DNA of 64,000 bases from Gammaproteobacteria bacterium. GTDB lineage: Bacteria; Pseudomonadota; Gammaproteobacteria; JABHGC01. This document shows positions 26,531 through 36,060 of the stretch, piece by piece. Numbering within the stretch: the first letter of the stretch is position 1; each line of letters begins with the position of its first letter. Made by a program: the position numbers and the translations under genes. The notes beneath the pieces were generated by a model. That model saw only the letters and a program-made list of their open reading frames with translations. It was not told where the DNA came from and made no database searches. The stretch covers positions 1 through 64,000 of the forward strand of contig JALWTS010000029.1 in NCBI GenBank assembly GCA_027077805.1, in the 5' to 3' direction.

Positions 26531-27193
26531 ATGAGCTTATTTAGACGTATTCATGAGGTGGTGACTGCCAATATCAATGATTTAATTGATAAAGTTGAAG
26601 ACCCAGAACGCATGATTAAACAAGTGATTCGTGAAATGGAAGAAAATATTGATCAGGCGAAACAAGGTGTGATCGAGGCAATTGCCAGTGAAAAGCAGTT
26701 ATATAAAGAATTAAAATCACATCAAGAGCAAGCAGTTCAGTGGAAGCAAAAAGCGGAAACCGCATTAAAAGCCGATAAAGAAGATTTAGCGAGAGAAGCA
26801 TTAATGCGTAAAAAAGAGCATGATAAAATTGCCACTACTTTAGCATCTTCTTGGGCGAGTGCTAAAAATACCAGTGATAGACTTAAATCCCAATTACAAG
26901 CATTGGAGAAAAAACTGGATGAAGCCAAGCAGAAACGTGCGAGTTTAGTGGCAAGACAACGAGCTGCAGAAGCTCATCAACAGATGGATTCAACCCTAAA
27001 GCAATTTGAAAAAGGGAGGGATGCCCAACGTAAATTTGATCGTATGGAAGAGAAAGTTGCGGATATGGAAGCGAGAAGTGAAGCCATTGATGAAATTAAT
27101 CAACAAGCCTCACAATTAGAAAAAGAATTTTGGGCATTAGAAGTGGATCAAGATGTTGAGGATGAACTGGTGGCACTTAAGAAAAATCTTTAA
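26531..27193 (+). CDS. PspA/IM30 family membrane-stress protein
   Basis: This 220-residue protein is almost all coiled coil. It has the family N-terminal amphipathic helix (MSLFRRIHEVVTANINDLIDK), EDPERMIKQVIREMEENI, and the alanine-rich hairpin. PspA/IM30 proteins form ESCRT-III-like assemblies that protect or remodel membranes. The ribosome site AAGGAG is clear. It leads an operon with two giant membrane proteins; no PspF, PspB or PspC is present, so the regulation is unlike E. coli psp. Confidence 0.92.
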   Translation: MSLFRRIHEVVTANINDLIDKVEDPERMIKQVIREMEENIDQAKQGVIEAIASEKQLYKELKSHQEQAVQWKQKAETALKADKEDLAREALMRKKEHDKIATTLASSWASAKNTSDRLKSQLQALEKKLDEAKQKRASLVARQRAAEAHQQMDSTLKQFEKGRDAQRKFDRMEEKVADMEARSEAIDEINQQASQLEKEFWALEVDQDVEDELVALKKNL

Positions 27194-27222
27194 TTTTAAA
27201 TGGTTATGATTCGTATTCCTTG

Positions 27223-27249
27223 AGGGCAGATTAAAACAATATTTGCCCT
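27223..27249 (+). other. Hairpin between pspA and the first giant membrane gene
   Basis: AGGGCA and TGCCCT pair across a 15-nt loop and are followed by TATTTT. It may attenuate transcription between a highly expressed pspA and the membrane genes. It is weak as a terminator. Confidence 0.35.
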
Positions 27250-27266
27250 TATTTTAGGAGAGGACA

Positions 27267-29870
27267 ATGGGTTGGTTAGTTGCAATGGTTTTGGGGATAT
27301 TATTTTGGCAAGCACAATTACAAATAAAAAAATTAAAACATCGGCAACAAAAAACTCAAGCGGAATCAAAAGGGTATCAAGCGCTTTCTGATCTGATTTT
27401 ATTACGTTTAGAATGTCAGCGTTTACAGACCTTAATCAAAGAGTCATCTGAGATTGATGTTGAGATTGATAATTCTGATTTATATCAATATTGCCAAAAT
27501 ATTATTAACAAAATTGACCAATTATGGATGGAAAACTTAGCATCATTTGGTGCGGAAGTGGAACAATTATTATGGAAAGAGCGGCGACAGATTGCTTGGC
27601 ATTTATTACAGCAACAAAGCCATTTATCAAAATTAAACTTAAACTATTCACGACCGCCTTGGGTATTACTGGAATCAGAATTCCAGTCAACACCCTATCC
27701 ATTATCACCGGTGCAATTAGAATTGGATTTCGAACGAAAACCTCAGTCTCAAATATTATTCACACCAACTGAAGCTGAGTTAAAACCAGACATGATAGCA
27801 CTTGAAGTTCCAATTGAATCGAAAGTTGGAATTGCTACCGTTGAACCTGATACTAACGTTAAAACTGAGATTGAGCCTATTGATAATATCAAGCCAGAAA
27901 CCAATCAACTTCTTGATACTAAAGTTGAAACTGAAATTCAAGTCCATCCCCCAAAAATTACAGAACCGGCACCCCCAAGTGCTTTAGAACAAATGATGCA
28001 CAAAGTATCCGGTTGGTCATCCTTATTATTACCCTTTCTACAGCAAAATATTGGTTGGTTTTTAGGTGGATTTTGCTTTTTAGCAGGGTCAATTTTCTTA
28101 GCGACTTATACCACTGGTTTGGTCAGTAATTTAGTCGTATTTTTAACGTTATTTGCTTATACCGTGTTTTTAGCATGGGCAGGTTATCAATTACAAAAAC
28201 ATCGACCAGAGTTAAGTACAGCCAGTCGAGTGTTAATGATTTTAAGTGCCTTATTAATGCCACTAAATTTTACGGCAAGTGTTCGCTTTGTCGCACTATC
28301 TGACTCAATAGAGGCAATATTATTAAGCGGTTTGAGTTGGGCCTTAAGCGTGGCAGTATTTTATTATTTGTTAATGCTCATATCAGGATTAATTGACCGA
28401 AACTTATCCTTATTACATGCGAGTTTATTTTTATTATTATCAGGATTACAAATCGTTTTACCTTTAACCCATGATTCACTGTTTTTTTTAATGATGGCTC
28501 ATTTGGTTTTATTTGTTGCCTTAAGTTATGGTTTTTTAAAGTTTTCTAATCAATGGATGCTACAAATTTTTGTAGAGCAAAAGGCCATGACTTATTATGC
28601 CATTGGTAGTTTAGTTTATGCCACATTCGTTTCGTTTATTCATATGACTTGGTCATCTTCCGTCACCTTACCTCAAGGTTATCCCGCCCCTTTTATTATG
28701 TTATTCGTGGGGTTTGGTTTTTATTTAGACGCGGAATTTAAACAATGGACTAAACAGTCAGTTTTTTTCTCTAAAATCAATTTTTTATTATATGGCCTCT
28801 CTGTTTTTGCTTTACTACTGATCTGGTATGGTAAAGACTTTCAAATGATTACCTTGTTGGTAGGATTAATGGTTTATGCCATGCTGATATGGAAATATTT
28901 AAGTTTAGTCCCTTTATATTTATTTTTGTTATGTAGTGCTTGGTTATATGATTTACTTGTACTGCAATGGTTGGCATTGCAATGGTTTTTTATCTCAGGA
29001 TTACCCTTATTATTAACCATTGTTGCCTTAACTCGACTTGCGGAACATCGTCGGGCTTGGGCATTTGTTCAAGTTTTAAGTTTTTTCAATGGACTAAGTT
29101 TTGGTTTATTATTCGGTCTCAGTCTAGTATTTTCTCAACCGAGTTATATTGCCATGTTGACCATTGCGATTGCATGGTTTGGAATTTGGAGGGGGTTATC
29201 CAGAGTACCAAAATTTGAGACGACTATCCAAGGGGTGAGCTGTGAATGGCACAATAAAAGCCAAACCCGATGGTTATATATCATCCCCGTGGGGATGGCT
29301 TTATTTTTGGCTTATATGCCAATGGATTCTGACGATAAATTATTGGTTTTATTGATCACCAGTTTATTATGCTCTTATTGGGGGGCTAAGATTTATTCCC
29401 ATCATAAATTTTTATGGCAAACCTCCGCATCGGTTGAGTCTGTGGAATCTAGTGTTGTCATTGATAAACGTAGCGAGGTTTGGTTAAACACAGCATTGCT
29501 TGGGTTTTTAGTCGTATTTGCGTGGATTTTATTGTTAGCAGTACAAGTCCCGAATTATCATGCCATACCCATCATATGGGCATTATTGTTAATGGTGATG
29601 GCATGGAATTTATTATGGTTAAGTTTAGTACTGCAAGTACAGTGGTTTGTGTATGCCTTTTTAGTTTATATTACGCCAGCCTTGTTGGTAATGAAATGGC
29701 AATATTTTCCTAGTTCTACAAAATCGGGTTTAGGGGCAATGTTATTAGCAATACTTGTTGCCGTTTGCTTAGTTTGGTTGCAACGGCGTAGTGCTTCCGA
29801 AGTCGTAAACAACTCTTATCCACCCTTGACACTATTCGCTTATCCTTTGGAGCAAAATCGTGAATACTAA
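27267..29870 (+). CDS. Large polytopic membrane protein with coiled-coil N-terminus (PspA operon)
   Basis: This 867-residue protein starts with one hydrophobic segment (residues ~3-16), then a hydrophilic, partly helical region to ~250 (rich in Glu and Pro near 165-245). After that come many membrane helices to the end, beginning NIGWFLGGFCFLAGSIFLATYTTG. The layout (coiled coil then more than 15 helices) recalls DUF2339-type proteins, but I see no diagnostic motif and do not assign it. It overlaps the next gene by 11 nt. Both are probably translated together, giving one membrane assembly linked to PspA. Confidence 0.75.
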   Translation: MGWLVAMVLGILFWQAQLQIKKLKHRQQKTQAESKGYQALSDLILLRLECQRLQTLIKESSEIDVEIDNSDLYQYCQNIINKIDQLWMENLASFGAEVEQLLWKERRQIAWHLLQQQSHLSKLNLNYSRPPWVLLESEFQSTPYPLSPVQLELDFERKPQSQILFTPTEAELKPDMIALEVPIESKVGIATVEPDTNVKTEIEPIDNIKPETNQLLDTKVETEIQVHPPKITEPAPPSALEQMMHKVSGWSSLLLPFLQQNIGWFLGGFCFLAGSIFLATYTTGLVSNLVVFLTLFAYTVFLAWAGYQLQKHRPELSTASRVLMILSALLMPLNFTASVRFVALSDSIEAILLSGLSWALSVAVFYYLLMLISGLIDRNLSLLHASLFLLLSGLQIVLPLTHDSLFFLMMAHLVLFVALSYGFLKFSNQWMLQIFVEQKAMTYYAIGSLVYATFVSFIHMTWSSSVTLPQGYPAPFIMLFVGFGFYLDAEFKQWTKQSVFFSKINFLLYGLSVFALLLIWYGKDFQMITLLVGLMVYAMLIWKYLSLVPLYLFLLCSAWLYDLLVLQWLALQWFFISGLPLLLTIVALTRLAEHRRAWAFVQVLSFFNGLSFGLLFGLSLVFSQPSYIAMLTIAIAWFGIWRGLSRVPKFETTIQGVSCEWHNKSQTRWLYIIPVGMALFLAYMPMDSDDKLLVLLITSLLCSYWGAKIYSHHKFLWQTSASVESVESSVVIDKRSEVWLNTALLGFLVVFAWILLLAVQVPNYHAIPIIWALLLMVMAWNLLWLSLVLQVQWFVYAFLVYITPALLVMKWQYFPSSTKSGLGAMLLAILVAVCLVWLQRRSASEVVNNSYPPLTLFAYPLEQNREY

Positions 29871-32800
29871 TATTTTAAGACAGCCATTTGAATATGCCTT
29901 ATGGCTGATTTGGGGGAGTGGTTTATTAAGAATGATGTTGGCAGAAACGAGTGATTCTTATTCTTGGTTATTTGCCATGATATTAGCAGGTTTCGTCACG
30001 ATTTTTATGGCGGGTTATTTTCGACAATTACAATTGTTACCCATTGCGGTTGGTTTATTTGCAATGGTGTGGTTAGCCTTTTTATGGGAGAAACAGTGGT
30101 GGTCAAGTCATCTTGGAATGGCATTGGCGTTAATGTTGTATGTCAATTTATTGTGGTCAGGAACCATGTGGCTATTAGCTTATCCTAAGTTTAAACAAGG
30201 ATTGGCACTTTTAAATTTTCAAGGCAATTATACCGAAGCTGGGGGGAAAAACTTAGCGGTTAAATATATTCACTGGACAGCAATGATCTTAATGTTCGCT
30301 ACTGTGATTATTACCATAAGTGAGCCTGCGGATCATGCTTTATATAAAGGATTAACCATTAGTTTGGCTATGTTATTTTTGTTTTGTGCGGGGCAATATT
30401 TACAGCAAGAATTACATAGTTATTTATTACTCGGTTTCGCCGCGTTTTTAGTGTTAGTTTTATCACTGAAAGCCGGCATTTATTTTGTTGTTTTCGCCAA
30501 TATTTATTTATTATTTCGTTATCTTTTGCCCAGTCAAAAAACTTGGGGTTTAGATTTCTCACTTTATCAGTATGCTTTACCTAGAACAGCCGTTGCTTTG
30601 ACGTTAATTGCGAGTATTCATCCTTTAATCGCAGTATTGGTCCCTCATTCTTTATATACAACTCCCTTCACCACAACCACCCTCATCTTAATCCCCCTCA
30701 CCCTATTCGCAAGCAATTACTATCTCAAAAAAAAATGGTTAACCTTTATTACCGTCAGTTTTGCCTTGTGGAGTATGAGTTGGTTGATAGGTTGGTGGGG
30801 AATGGATTTTGTGTTGTATCTATGGCAAGTACCAAGCACGAAAACTTGGTTAATTATTAGCATCATGGCATGGCTACTAAGTAATATTAACCATTTGACT
30901 ATGATTAAACGTTCTGATTATTACCAAGCCATTCAATGGCATGTATTATTTTTAATCATTGTTAGTAGTATAGGAGCGATTATTACTTTATCAGAACGAC
31001 AACGTATTGAACTGAGTCATCTTAATTTAACATTAGTGTTTATTATCCTTACAGCAGCAATGTGGCCATTTTGTCATATTTTTGGCAGATTTATCTCAGG
31101 ATGGCGTGGTTTGTCAATGGCAATATTTGCTAGTCTTGCTTGGGGGAGTGTTGTTTTATGGCAGAGTTGGTGGCCATGGGCAATTTGGGCAGTGGTTTTA
31201 TGGTTTGCTCAAAACTTTGTTTTAGCAAAATATGAAAAATTAATGGAAGTAAAAAGCTTTTCTTTGTTAGGAGCAGGATTGATTTTAGCAAGTAGTAGCC
31301 TACTACAATCCAATGATTGGATGGCATATGTATTATTTGTCCTTGTTTATCTTATACTCTTATTACGAAACTTTTATTGGGTGGGTTTGCCAATTTTAAT
31401 TGGCATTGGTTTATTCGTATTACCATTAGTTGGCATTTATTCTTATCTTGATTTTGAGTTGTACCAATCCAATTGGTATAGGATTTTTACTTTGATAACC
31501 GCTTATTTATTATGGCTAAACTTGCTATGGTGGTTAATTCCATTAGAATCCAAATGGCAAGCCGTATTAAGTCGTTGGGGATGGCAAGATTTTTCATTAA
31601 AATTACCGATTGTTACGTTTTCAATCACGCTATTAGTGGCATTGCCATTTGGAATACTGGCATTAATAATTGAGCAAAATCAACGAGGACAAGCAGAAAG
31701 TGTTGCTATTATTGCTAGCTTATTATTGTTATTTTCATTTTGGCGTTGGCAAACCCAAACGTATTTAAACGCTTTTATTGGAATTAAAGTCTTATCCTTA
31801 CTAACCGTTTTTATACTCAATGCCAGTATTTGGCAATGGTTTGGAGGTTCTTTATTATCGCCATTGTTTTGGGTAGCTTCCGCGATATTTAGTTGGGGAC
31901 TACGGCAATATCCCATTAAAAAGTACTTTGCTAAGTTTGACTTAGAATTAGCCATTTATTTAAGTTTTGTGCTGACTTGGATTTGTTTCATTCTGTCTCC
32001 ATCATCATGGCAACAAATCTTTATTAGCCTAGTGGGTTTAATGGTCGTGTCAATTTTAATGGCAATTTCGCAACAAAAATCACATTGGCTGTGGAGTTCA
32101 GCCATTATCATGTTATTGCTATTACACGCATGGCCATTATTATGGGTAGATACCCAATATATTCCTCATTTATGGTCGTTGTATAGTTTAGAAATTGTAG
32201 GACTAGCTTGGGGATTATATTTTTTACCAACATTTCTACCATCATTCCAAAAAACTCAGCCATTGTTATTAGCGATTGCGATAATCGAATGGTTAGCGCA
32301 TTTAATGTTAGTCGTATTTTTATACGATCATGGACAGAGTATTTGGCATTTTGGTTGGATTGAAAGTGGCTTAGCAGTGATTGCTATAACTGGTTTCGCT
32401 TGCTTTTTTGGCTGGCAATGGTTACGCAGTGATAACTCTCAAGAGGTTACTGAAAGTTTCACGTTGATTTCAAGCCTGTTATTGATAGTCTATTTGCGAT
32501 TATTATGGTTAGGACTACAAGCCATTAGTGTTTGGGATACGGCAATGATGATGGTAATGGCTTATCTCTTACTTGCGCTACAACACTGGAAACCTATTGC
32601 GAATATCTGGTTTTACTTGCTACCTATATTAGCCGTTGCTTCCGTCCCAATACAGTTAGCATCAATGAGTACTACCATTGTACTCATAACCGTTGCCGTA
32701 TTTTACGGTTTTCTTAATTATCATCAAGAACAACCATCCGCCCATAATTTCTCCCCCACATGGGGGGGACTACCGTTTTATTTCGCCTTGTTTGCCATTA

Positions 32801-33288
32801 ATATGGCGTGTTATTTATGGATTCCAATATGGGTACAACAAACGAATTTGTTACAAATGTATTTAATTCCTGTCTCATTAAGTGTGTTATTGTTAGCTCA
32901 TTTACATCGCCAAGAACTAAAATCAAACGTATTGATGGCGACTCGGTTGCTGGCTTTAAGTGTCTTTTATGCCAGTGCGACTTTAGATGTATTTTTACAA
33001 CAACAATTTTTAGTATTTTTGTTAGCACTAGGCATTAGCTTTTTGGGCATTATTATTGGAATTGCTTTGAGAATTAAAATCTTTTTATATACCGGCACCG
33101 CATTTTTAGTCTTAAATGTCTTAGGTCAACTCATTCAATTTTATCCAGAGCAACGTTTAGCGAAGGCTTTCGTATTAATGGGCTTAGGAGTGGTGATTAC
33201 CGCAGGAATGATAGGTTTCCAAATTAAAAAAGAACAAATTATGCAAAAAATTCGGATTATTCGGGCTGATTTAGCCGAGTGGGATTAA
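29860..33288 (+). CDS. Giant polytopic membrane protein (PspA operon)
   Basis: This 1142-residue protein is hydrophobic almost throughout, with well over 20 possible membrane helices, many Trp and Leu, and short loops. It ends in a basic stretch (IKKEQIMQKIRIIRADLAEWD). There is no signal peptide, transporter signature or catalytic motif that I can find. The pattern of repeated long hydrophobic blocks resembles the C-terminal part of the upstream protein, so the two may be distant relatives. The function is unknown; the link to PspA suggests a role in envelope tension or lipid traffic (inference). Confidence 0.75.
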   Translation: MNTNILRQPFEYALWLIWGSGLLRMMLAETSDSYSWLFAMILAGFVTIFMAGYFRQLQLLPIAVGLFAMVWLAFLWEKQWWSSHLGMALALMLYVNLLWSGTMWLLAYPKFKQGLALLNFQGNYTEAGGKNLAVKYIHWTAMILMFATVIITISEPADHALYKGLTISLAMLFLFCAGQYLQQELHSYLLLGFAAFLVLVLSLKAGIYFVVFANIYLLFRYLLPSQKTWGLDFSLYQYALPRTAVALTLIASIHPLIAVLVPHSLYTTPFTTTTLILIPLTLFASNYYLKKKWLTFITVSFALWSMSWLIGWWGMDFVLYLWQVPSTKTWLIISIMAWLLSNINHLTMIKRSDYYQAIQWHVLFLIIVSSIGAIITLSERQRIELSHLNLTLVFIILTAAMWPFCHIFGRFISGWRGLSMAIFASLAWGSVVLWQSWWPWAIWAVVLWFAQNFVLAKYEKLMEVKSFSLLGAGLILASSSLLQSNDWMAYVLFVLVYLILLLRNFYWVGLPILIGIGLFVLPLVGIYSYLDFELYQSNWYRIFTLITAYLLWLNLLWWLIPLESKWQAVLSRWGWQDFSLKLPIVTFSITLLVALPFGILALIIEQNQRGQAESVAIIASLLLLFSFWRWQTQTYLNAFIGIKVLSLLTVFILNASIWQWFGGSLLSPLFWVASAIFSWGLRQYPIKKYFAKFDLELAIYLSFVLTWICFILSPSSWQQIFISLVGLMVVSILMAISQQKSHWLWSSAIIMLLLLHAWPLLWVDTQYIPHLWSLYSLEIVGLAWGLYFLPTFLPSFQKTQPLLLAIAIIEWLAHLMLVVFLYDHGQSIWHFGWIESGLAVIAITGFACFFGWQWLRSDNSQEVTESFTLISSLLLIVYLRLLWLGLQAISVWDTAMMMVMAYLLLALQHWKPIANIWFYLLPILAVASVPIQLASMSTTIVLITVAVFYGFLNYHQEQPSAHNFSPTWGGLPFYFALFAINMACYLWIPIWVQQTNLLQMYLIPVSLSVLLLAHLHRQELKSNVLMATRLLALSVFYASATLDVFLQQQFLVFLLALGISFLGIIIGIALRIKIFLYTGTAFLVLNVLGQLIQFYPEQRLAKAFVLMGLGVVITAGMIGFQIKKEQIMQKIRIIRADLAEWD

Positions 33289-33447
33289 AAATGATAAGAC
33301 GTAATTATAATGATTTCATTCGCTATTTCCTTATTTTCTTCAATAAAAATGCACTCGCACTGCCAACAGCAATGACGAAAATATCATAATGTATTTTCAT
33401 GTGAGCAAGTTTTTCTGTTAAAATTAAGAAGATTATAAAATTTTAGA

Positions 33448-33468
33448 GTTGAATAACCTTGATTCAAC
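33448..33468. promoter_or_regulatory. Inverted repeat upstream of the cytochrome gene
   Basis: GTTGAAT and ATTCAAC pair perfectly across a 7-nt centre, about 75 nt before the cytochrome start. It could be an operator or a leader hairpin; there is no further support. Confidence 0.3.
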
Positions 33469-33540
33469 GGAATAAAACCGTCAACTTAAACGAAACCTAA
33501 ACCAAGATTTTTAAAAAAACAAAGGAACTCACAGGAAACC

Positions 33541-33864
33541 ATGGCAAATTCAACTTCTTTTTCCTCCTATTATCCAATGTTCCTAATTTTTATAGTATTT
33601 GCTATAATACCCGCAACGGCTAATAGTATTGATATTGCGGATATTGAACGGGGGAAATTATTATATGGCAATTACTGCAAGGAATGTCATGATCCTTGGA
33701 GACACTCTCGTCAAGAGAGTGAGATTAAAACACCAACCGATTTAAAACGACGCATTATTGGTTGGCAAGTTCATAAAAACTTGTCATGGCAAGCACAAGA
33801 TGTCAATGATGTTTATCACTATCTTAATCAACAATATTATCATTTTAATAGAACACAACAATAA
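33541..33864 (+). CDS. Small exported monohaem c-type cytochrome
   Basis: This 107-residue protein has a signal peptide (residues ~1-27, ending ATANS) and one haem-binding CKECH motif within GKLLYGNYCKECHDPWRHSRQE. After the motif there is no methionine at all, so the sixth ligand is not Met; the His in RHSRQE or VHKNLSW is a candidate. The tail VNDVYHYLNQQYYHF matches a family of small cytochromes in methanotrophs and betaproteobacteria. It lies 18 nt before a cation exchanger, so the two may be coexpressed. Confidence 0.85.
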   Translation: MANSTSFSSYYPMFLIFIVFAIIPATANSIDIADIERGKLLYGNYCKECHDPWRHSRQESEIKTPTDLKRRIIGWQVHKNLSWQAQDVNDVYHYLNQQYYHFNRTQQ

Positions 33865-33882
33865 ATAAGGGGAACGTAAACA

Positions 33883-35022
33883 ATGGACATACCATTATTA
33901 CTCAAGGCATTAGCCATGGTTGCTTTTGCGTCAATAGTGATTATGTATCTATGTGAGTCATTTGATTCAGCGGCAGGATATTTAGGACGTAATATGGCAC
34001 CAGGGATTAAAGGTGCCACGATTAATGCCGTGGGTTCATCTATGCCAGAACTTTTGACGACTATGGCATTTTTATTTTTATACCGAGATGTCGCGGGTTT
34101 TTCAGCGGGGGTTGCAACCGCCGCAGGTTCTGCGGTATTTAATGGTTTAATCATCCCTGCGGTTTGTATTTTAGTTGTCGCCATGAAAGGCGTGCAACAA
34201 AAAGATGGGAGTTATAAAGTGATTGACCATTTTTCGATTGGTCGTCATACCATTTTACGGGATGGTTTCTGGTTAATTGTAGGGGAATTATTATTAATTT
34301 ACTTCTTAGGGGATACTACCTTAACATGGGTGACAGGAGCGAGTTTATTAATGATTTATGTGGGGTATTTTATCCATTTGATGATTGATAACAAACGTCA
34401 TGCGGTAGAATCAGTCGAATCAGATGAGGATGACGATGAGGATGATGAAGAAAAAAGTTTTATCAAAGCCTTATTCACCTTAGATTTTCATCATATTTTA
34501 TTTAGTAACCGACCCTTTAATGATTTTAGAGCTTGGGTGGTATTAGTTTTTGCGACTTTAGGATTATCATTAGCCTGTTGGGCGTTAGCCGAAGCAGTCA
34601 TTATGGCAGCAAAGGCTTTAAACATTCCTGCCTATTTTACCGCAGTGGTATTAGCCGCCGCGGCAACGAGTGTCCCTGATACCATTTTATCCTTGCAAGA
34701 TGCCAAAAAAGGGGATTATGATGATGCGGTATCCAATGCCTTAGGCTCAAATATTTTTGATATTGCCGTGTCATTAGGTCTCCCTTTGTTTTTATATTCA
34801 TTGTTCTTCGGTGCGGTAGAATTAAAACATGCCACAGGTGAATCGGCTGCAGACGTCCAAGAATTACGAATTATCTTACTTGGTGTGACTGTGGTCTTAG
34901 CGATTACCTTATTTTTAAGAGCGACGAAAATCACTAAATCGGTTGGATGGTTTTTATTAGCATTATATGGGGTATGGATGGGATGGATTGTTTGGTCGGT
35001 TTTAGGGAGAACGGCGACATAA
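33883..35022 (+). CDS. CaCA-family Na+/Ca2+ exchanger-like transporter
   Basis: This 379-residue protein has ~10 membrane helices and two alpha-repeats: GATINAVGSSMPELLTTMAF with GSAVFNGL, and AAAATSVPDTILSLQDAK with SNALGSNIFDI. The Pro-Glu and Pro-Asp pairs in these repeats form the ion sites of this superfamily. A strongly acidic cytoplasmic loop (ESDEDDDEDDEE, residues ~182-193) may bind Ca2+. The second repeat has Asp rather than Glu, so the ion may differ from YrbG. It would swap Na+ or H+ for Ca2+ across the inner membrane. Confidence 0.88.
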   Translation: MDIPLLLKALAMVAFASIVIMYLCESFDSAAGYLGRNMAPGIKGATINAVGSSMPELLTTMAFLFLYRDVAGFSAGVATAAGSAVFNGLIIPAVCILVVAMKGVQQKDGSYKVIDHFSIGRHTILRDGFWLIVGELLLIYFLGDTTLTWVTGASLLMIYVGYFIHLMIDNKRHAVESVESDEDDDEDDEEKSFIKALFTLDFHHILFSNRPFNDFRAWVVLVFATLGLSLACWALAEAVIMAAKALNIPAYFTAVVLAAAATSVPDTILSLQDAKKGDYDDAVSNALGSNIFDIAVSLGLPLFLYSLFFGAVELKHATGESAADVQELRIILLGVTVVLAITLFLRATKITKSVGWFLLALYGVWMGWIVWSVLGRTAT

Positions 35023-35040
35023 AGCCTAATGGTTTATTTT

Positions 35041-35323
35041 ATCCATTCAATATTTAAAAGAGGTGGGCTTAATAAAAATAGTTATCATACGCTTATTATT
35101 ACTAGGTTTCACCTCCGTATTTTGCCTGACAATGCCATCAAAAAACCCAGTGTCATCTTAGAGTCGGCAACCATTTTTAGGAGCGGTATTCCCATGATTT
35201 ATGGTCGATAATCGTTCGAAATTTCGATAGGAAGGTGATTTCATGCACAATATTCTTCTAGTCAGCAATCTGACGATTTTAGCGATCAAGAATTATTAAA
35301 TACTAAAACAGTGATTTTCAAGT
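35041..35323 (+). pseudogene. Possible decayed small lipoprotein-like gene
   Basis: This 314-nt gap has no intact gene. One frame gives a secretion-like start (IRLLLLGFTSVFCLTMPSKN) and then stops; another frame continues LESRQPFLGAVFP, and a third ends with AQYSSSQQSDDFSDQELL. The pieces have coding-like composition and the same direction, so they may be remnants of a small exported protein broken by stops and frameshifts. I cannot name it. Confidence 0.3.
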
Positions 35324-35336
35324 GAGAATCGATTAT

Positions 35337-35753
35337 TTACTTATCTTCAATAGAAAGTGCCTCGATAATGGGGCAATTATCAATGGCGTATTCCGCACCT
35401 TTGCATTTTCCAATCATCTCATTGAGTGCGGATTTTAACCGCTGTAGGTCATCAATTTTTTGTTGCACGGCACTTGCTTGTAACATGGCCATTGCTTTCA
35501 CTTCACCACAGTAATGGTTTGGTTCATCGACAAACGTCAGTAACTCAGTGATTTGCTTAAGACTAAAGCCTAAGCCACGGCAACGACGAATAAAATTCAG
35601 TCGCTTGACATGCGGTAACGTATAAATTCTATGTCCTCCATACGTTCGTGGTGGCTCTGGCATGAGTCCTGATTTCTCATAATAATGTATTGTTTCTACT
35701 TTGCATCTTGCACGTTTGGCAAGTTGCCCTATGCTAAATTTAGCCGAATTCAT
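35337..35753 (-). CDS. merR: MerR-type metal-responsive regulator
   Basis: This 138-residue protein has the MerR helix-turn-helix (FSIGQLAKRARCKVETIHYYEKSGLMPEPPRT), the wing, and a coiled-coil dimer helix. Cys82, Cys117 and Cys127 sit where Hg(II)-binding MerR proteins have Cys82, Cys117 and Cys126, so it is probably a mercury or similar soft-metal sensor. It is divergent from the mer-like cluster and would twist the shared 19-bp-spacer promoter to activate it. Confidence 0.88.
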   Translation of the reverse strand: MNSAKFSIGQLAKRARCKVETIHYYEKSGLMPEPPRTYGGHRIYTLPHVKRLNFIRRCRGLGFSLKQITELLTFVDEPNHYCGEVKAMAMLQASAVQQKIDDLQRLKSALNEMIGKCKGAEYAIDNCPIIEALSIEDK

Positions 35754-35765
35754 TTTAAAACGCCC

Positions 35766-35796
35766 TTGAATCTGTAGTTACTATAGGTTGTAGTAT
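35766..35796 (+). promoter_or_regulatory. MerR-type promoter/operator
   Basis: TTGAAT (35766-35771) and TAGTAT (35791-35796) have a 19-bp spacer, the overlong spacer typical of promoters untwisted by MerR proteins. The spacer holds a near dyad CTGTAG-TTA-CTATAG (5 of 6 bp). It reads toward the mer-like genes, away from merR. Confidence 0.75.
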
Positions 35797-35826
35797 AGTC
35801 AATATGAGATGAAAAGAGAAAACGTG

Positions 35827-36060
35827 ATGATGGAAATAATTGCTGAGTCAGAATTGACCTGTCCAGAGTGTGGGCATAAAACGATACTGACAATGCCAAC
35901 GGAGGCTTGTCAATGGTTTTATGAATGCTTGAACTGTCAGGCATTGTTAACGCCAAAAAAAGGGGATTGCTGTGTTTTTTGTTCGTATGGTTCCGTCCCT
36001 TGTCCGCCCATACAATTAGAGAGATTGGGTATCGAGAAAGGCGGGTGTGGTTGTGGATAA
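35827..36060 (+). CDS. Small Cys-rich GDCCVFCSYGS-type protein of mer-like operons
   Basis: This 77-residue protein begins MMEIIAESELTCPECG, has zinc-ribbon-like CPEC and CLNC pairs, and the motif GDCCVFCSYGSVPCPPIQ, ending GGCGCG. It matches a family of small proteins often found next to merR and merT. It has 13 Cys, which suggests metal binding in the cytosol, possibly passing metal to or from the carrier. I choose 35827 because AGAGAA lies 6 nt upstream; the ATG at 35809 is too near the expected transcription start. Confidence 0.75.
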   Translation: MMEIIAESELTCPECGHKTILTMPTEACQWFYECLNCQALLTPKKGDCCVFCSYGSVPCPPIQLERLGIEKGGCGCG

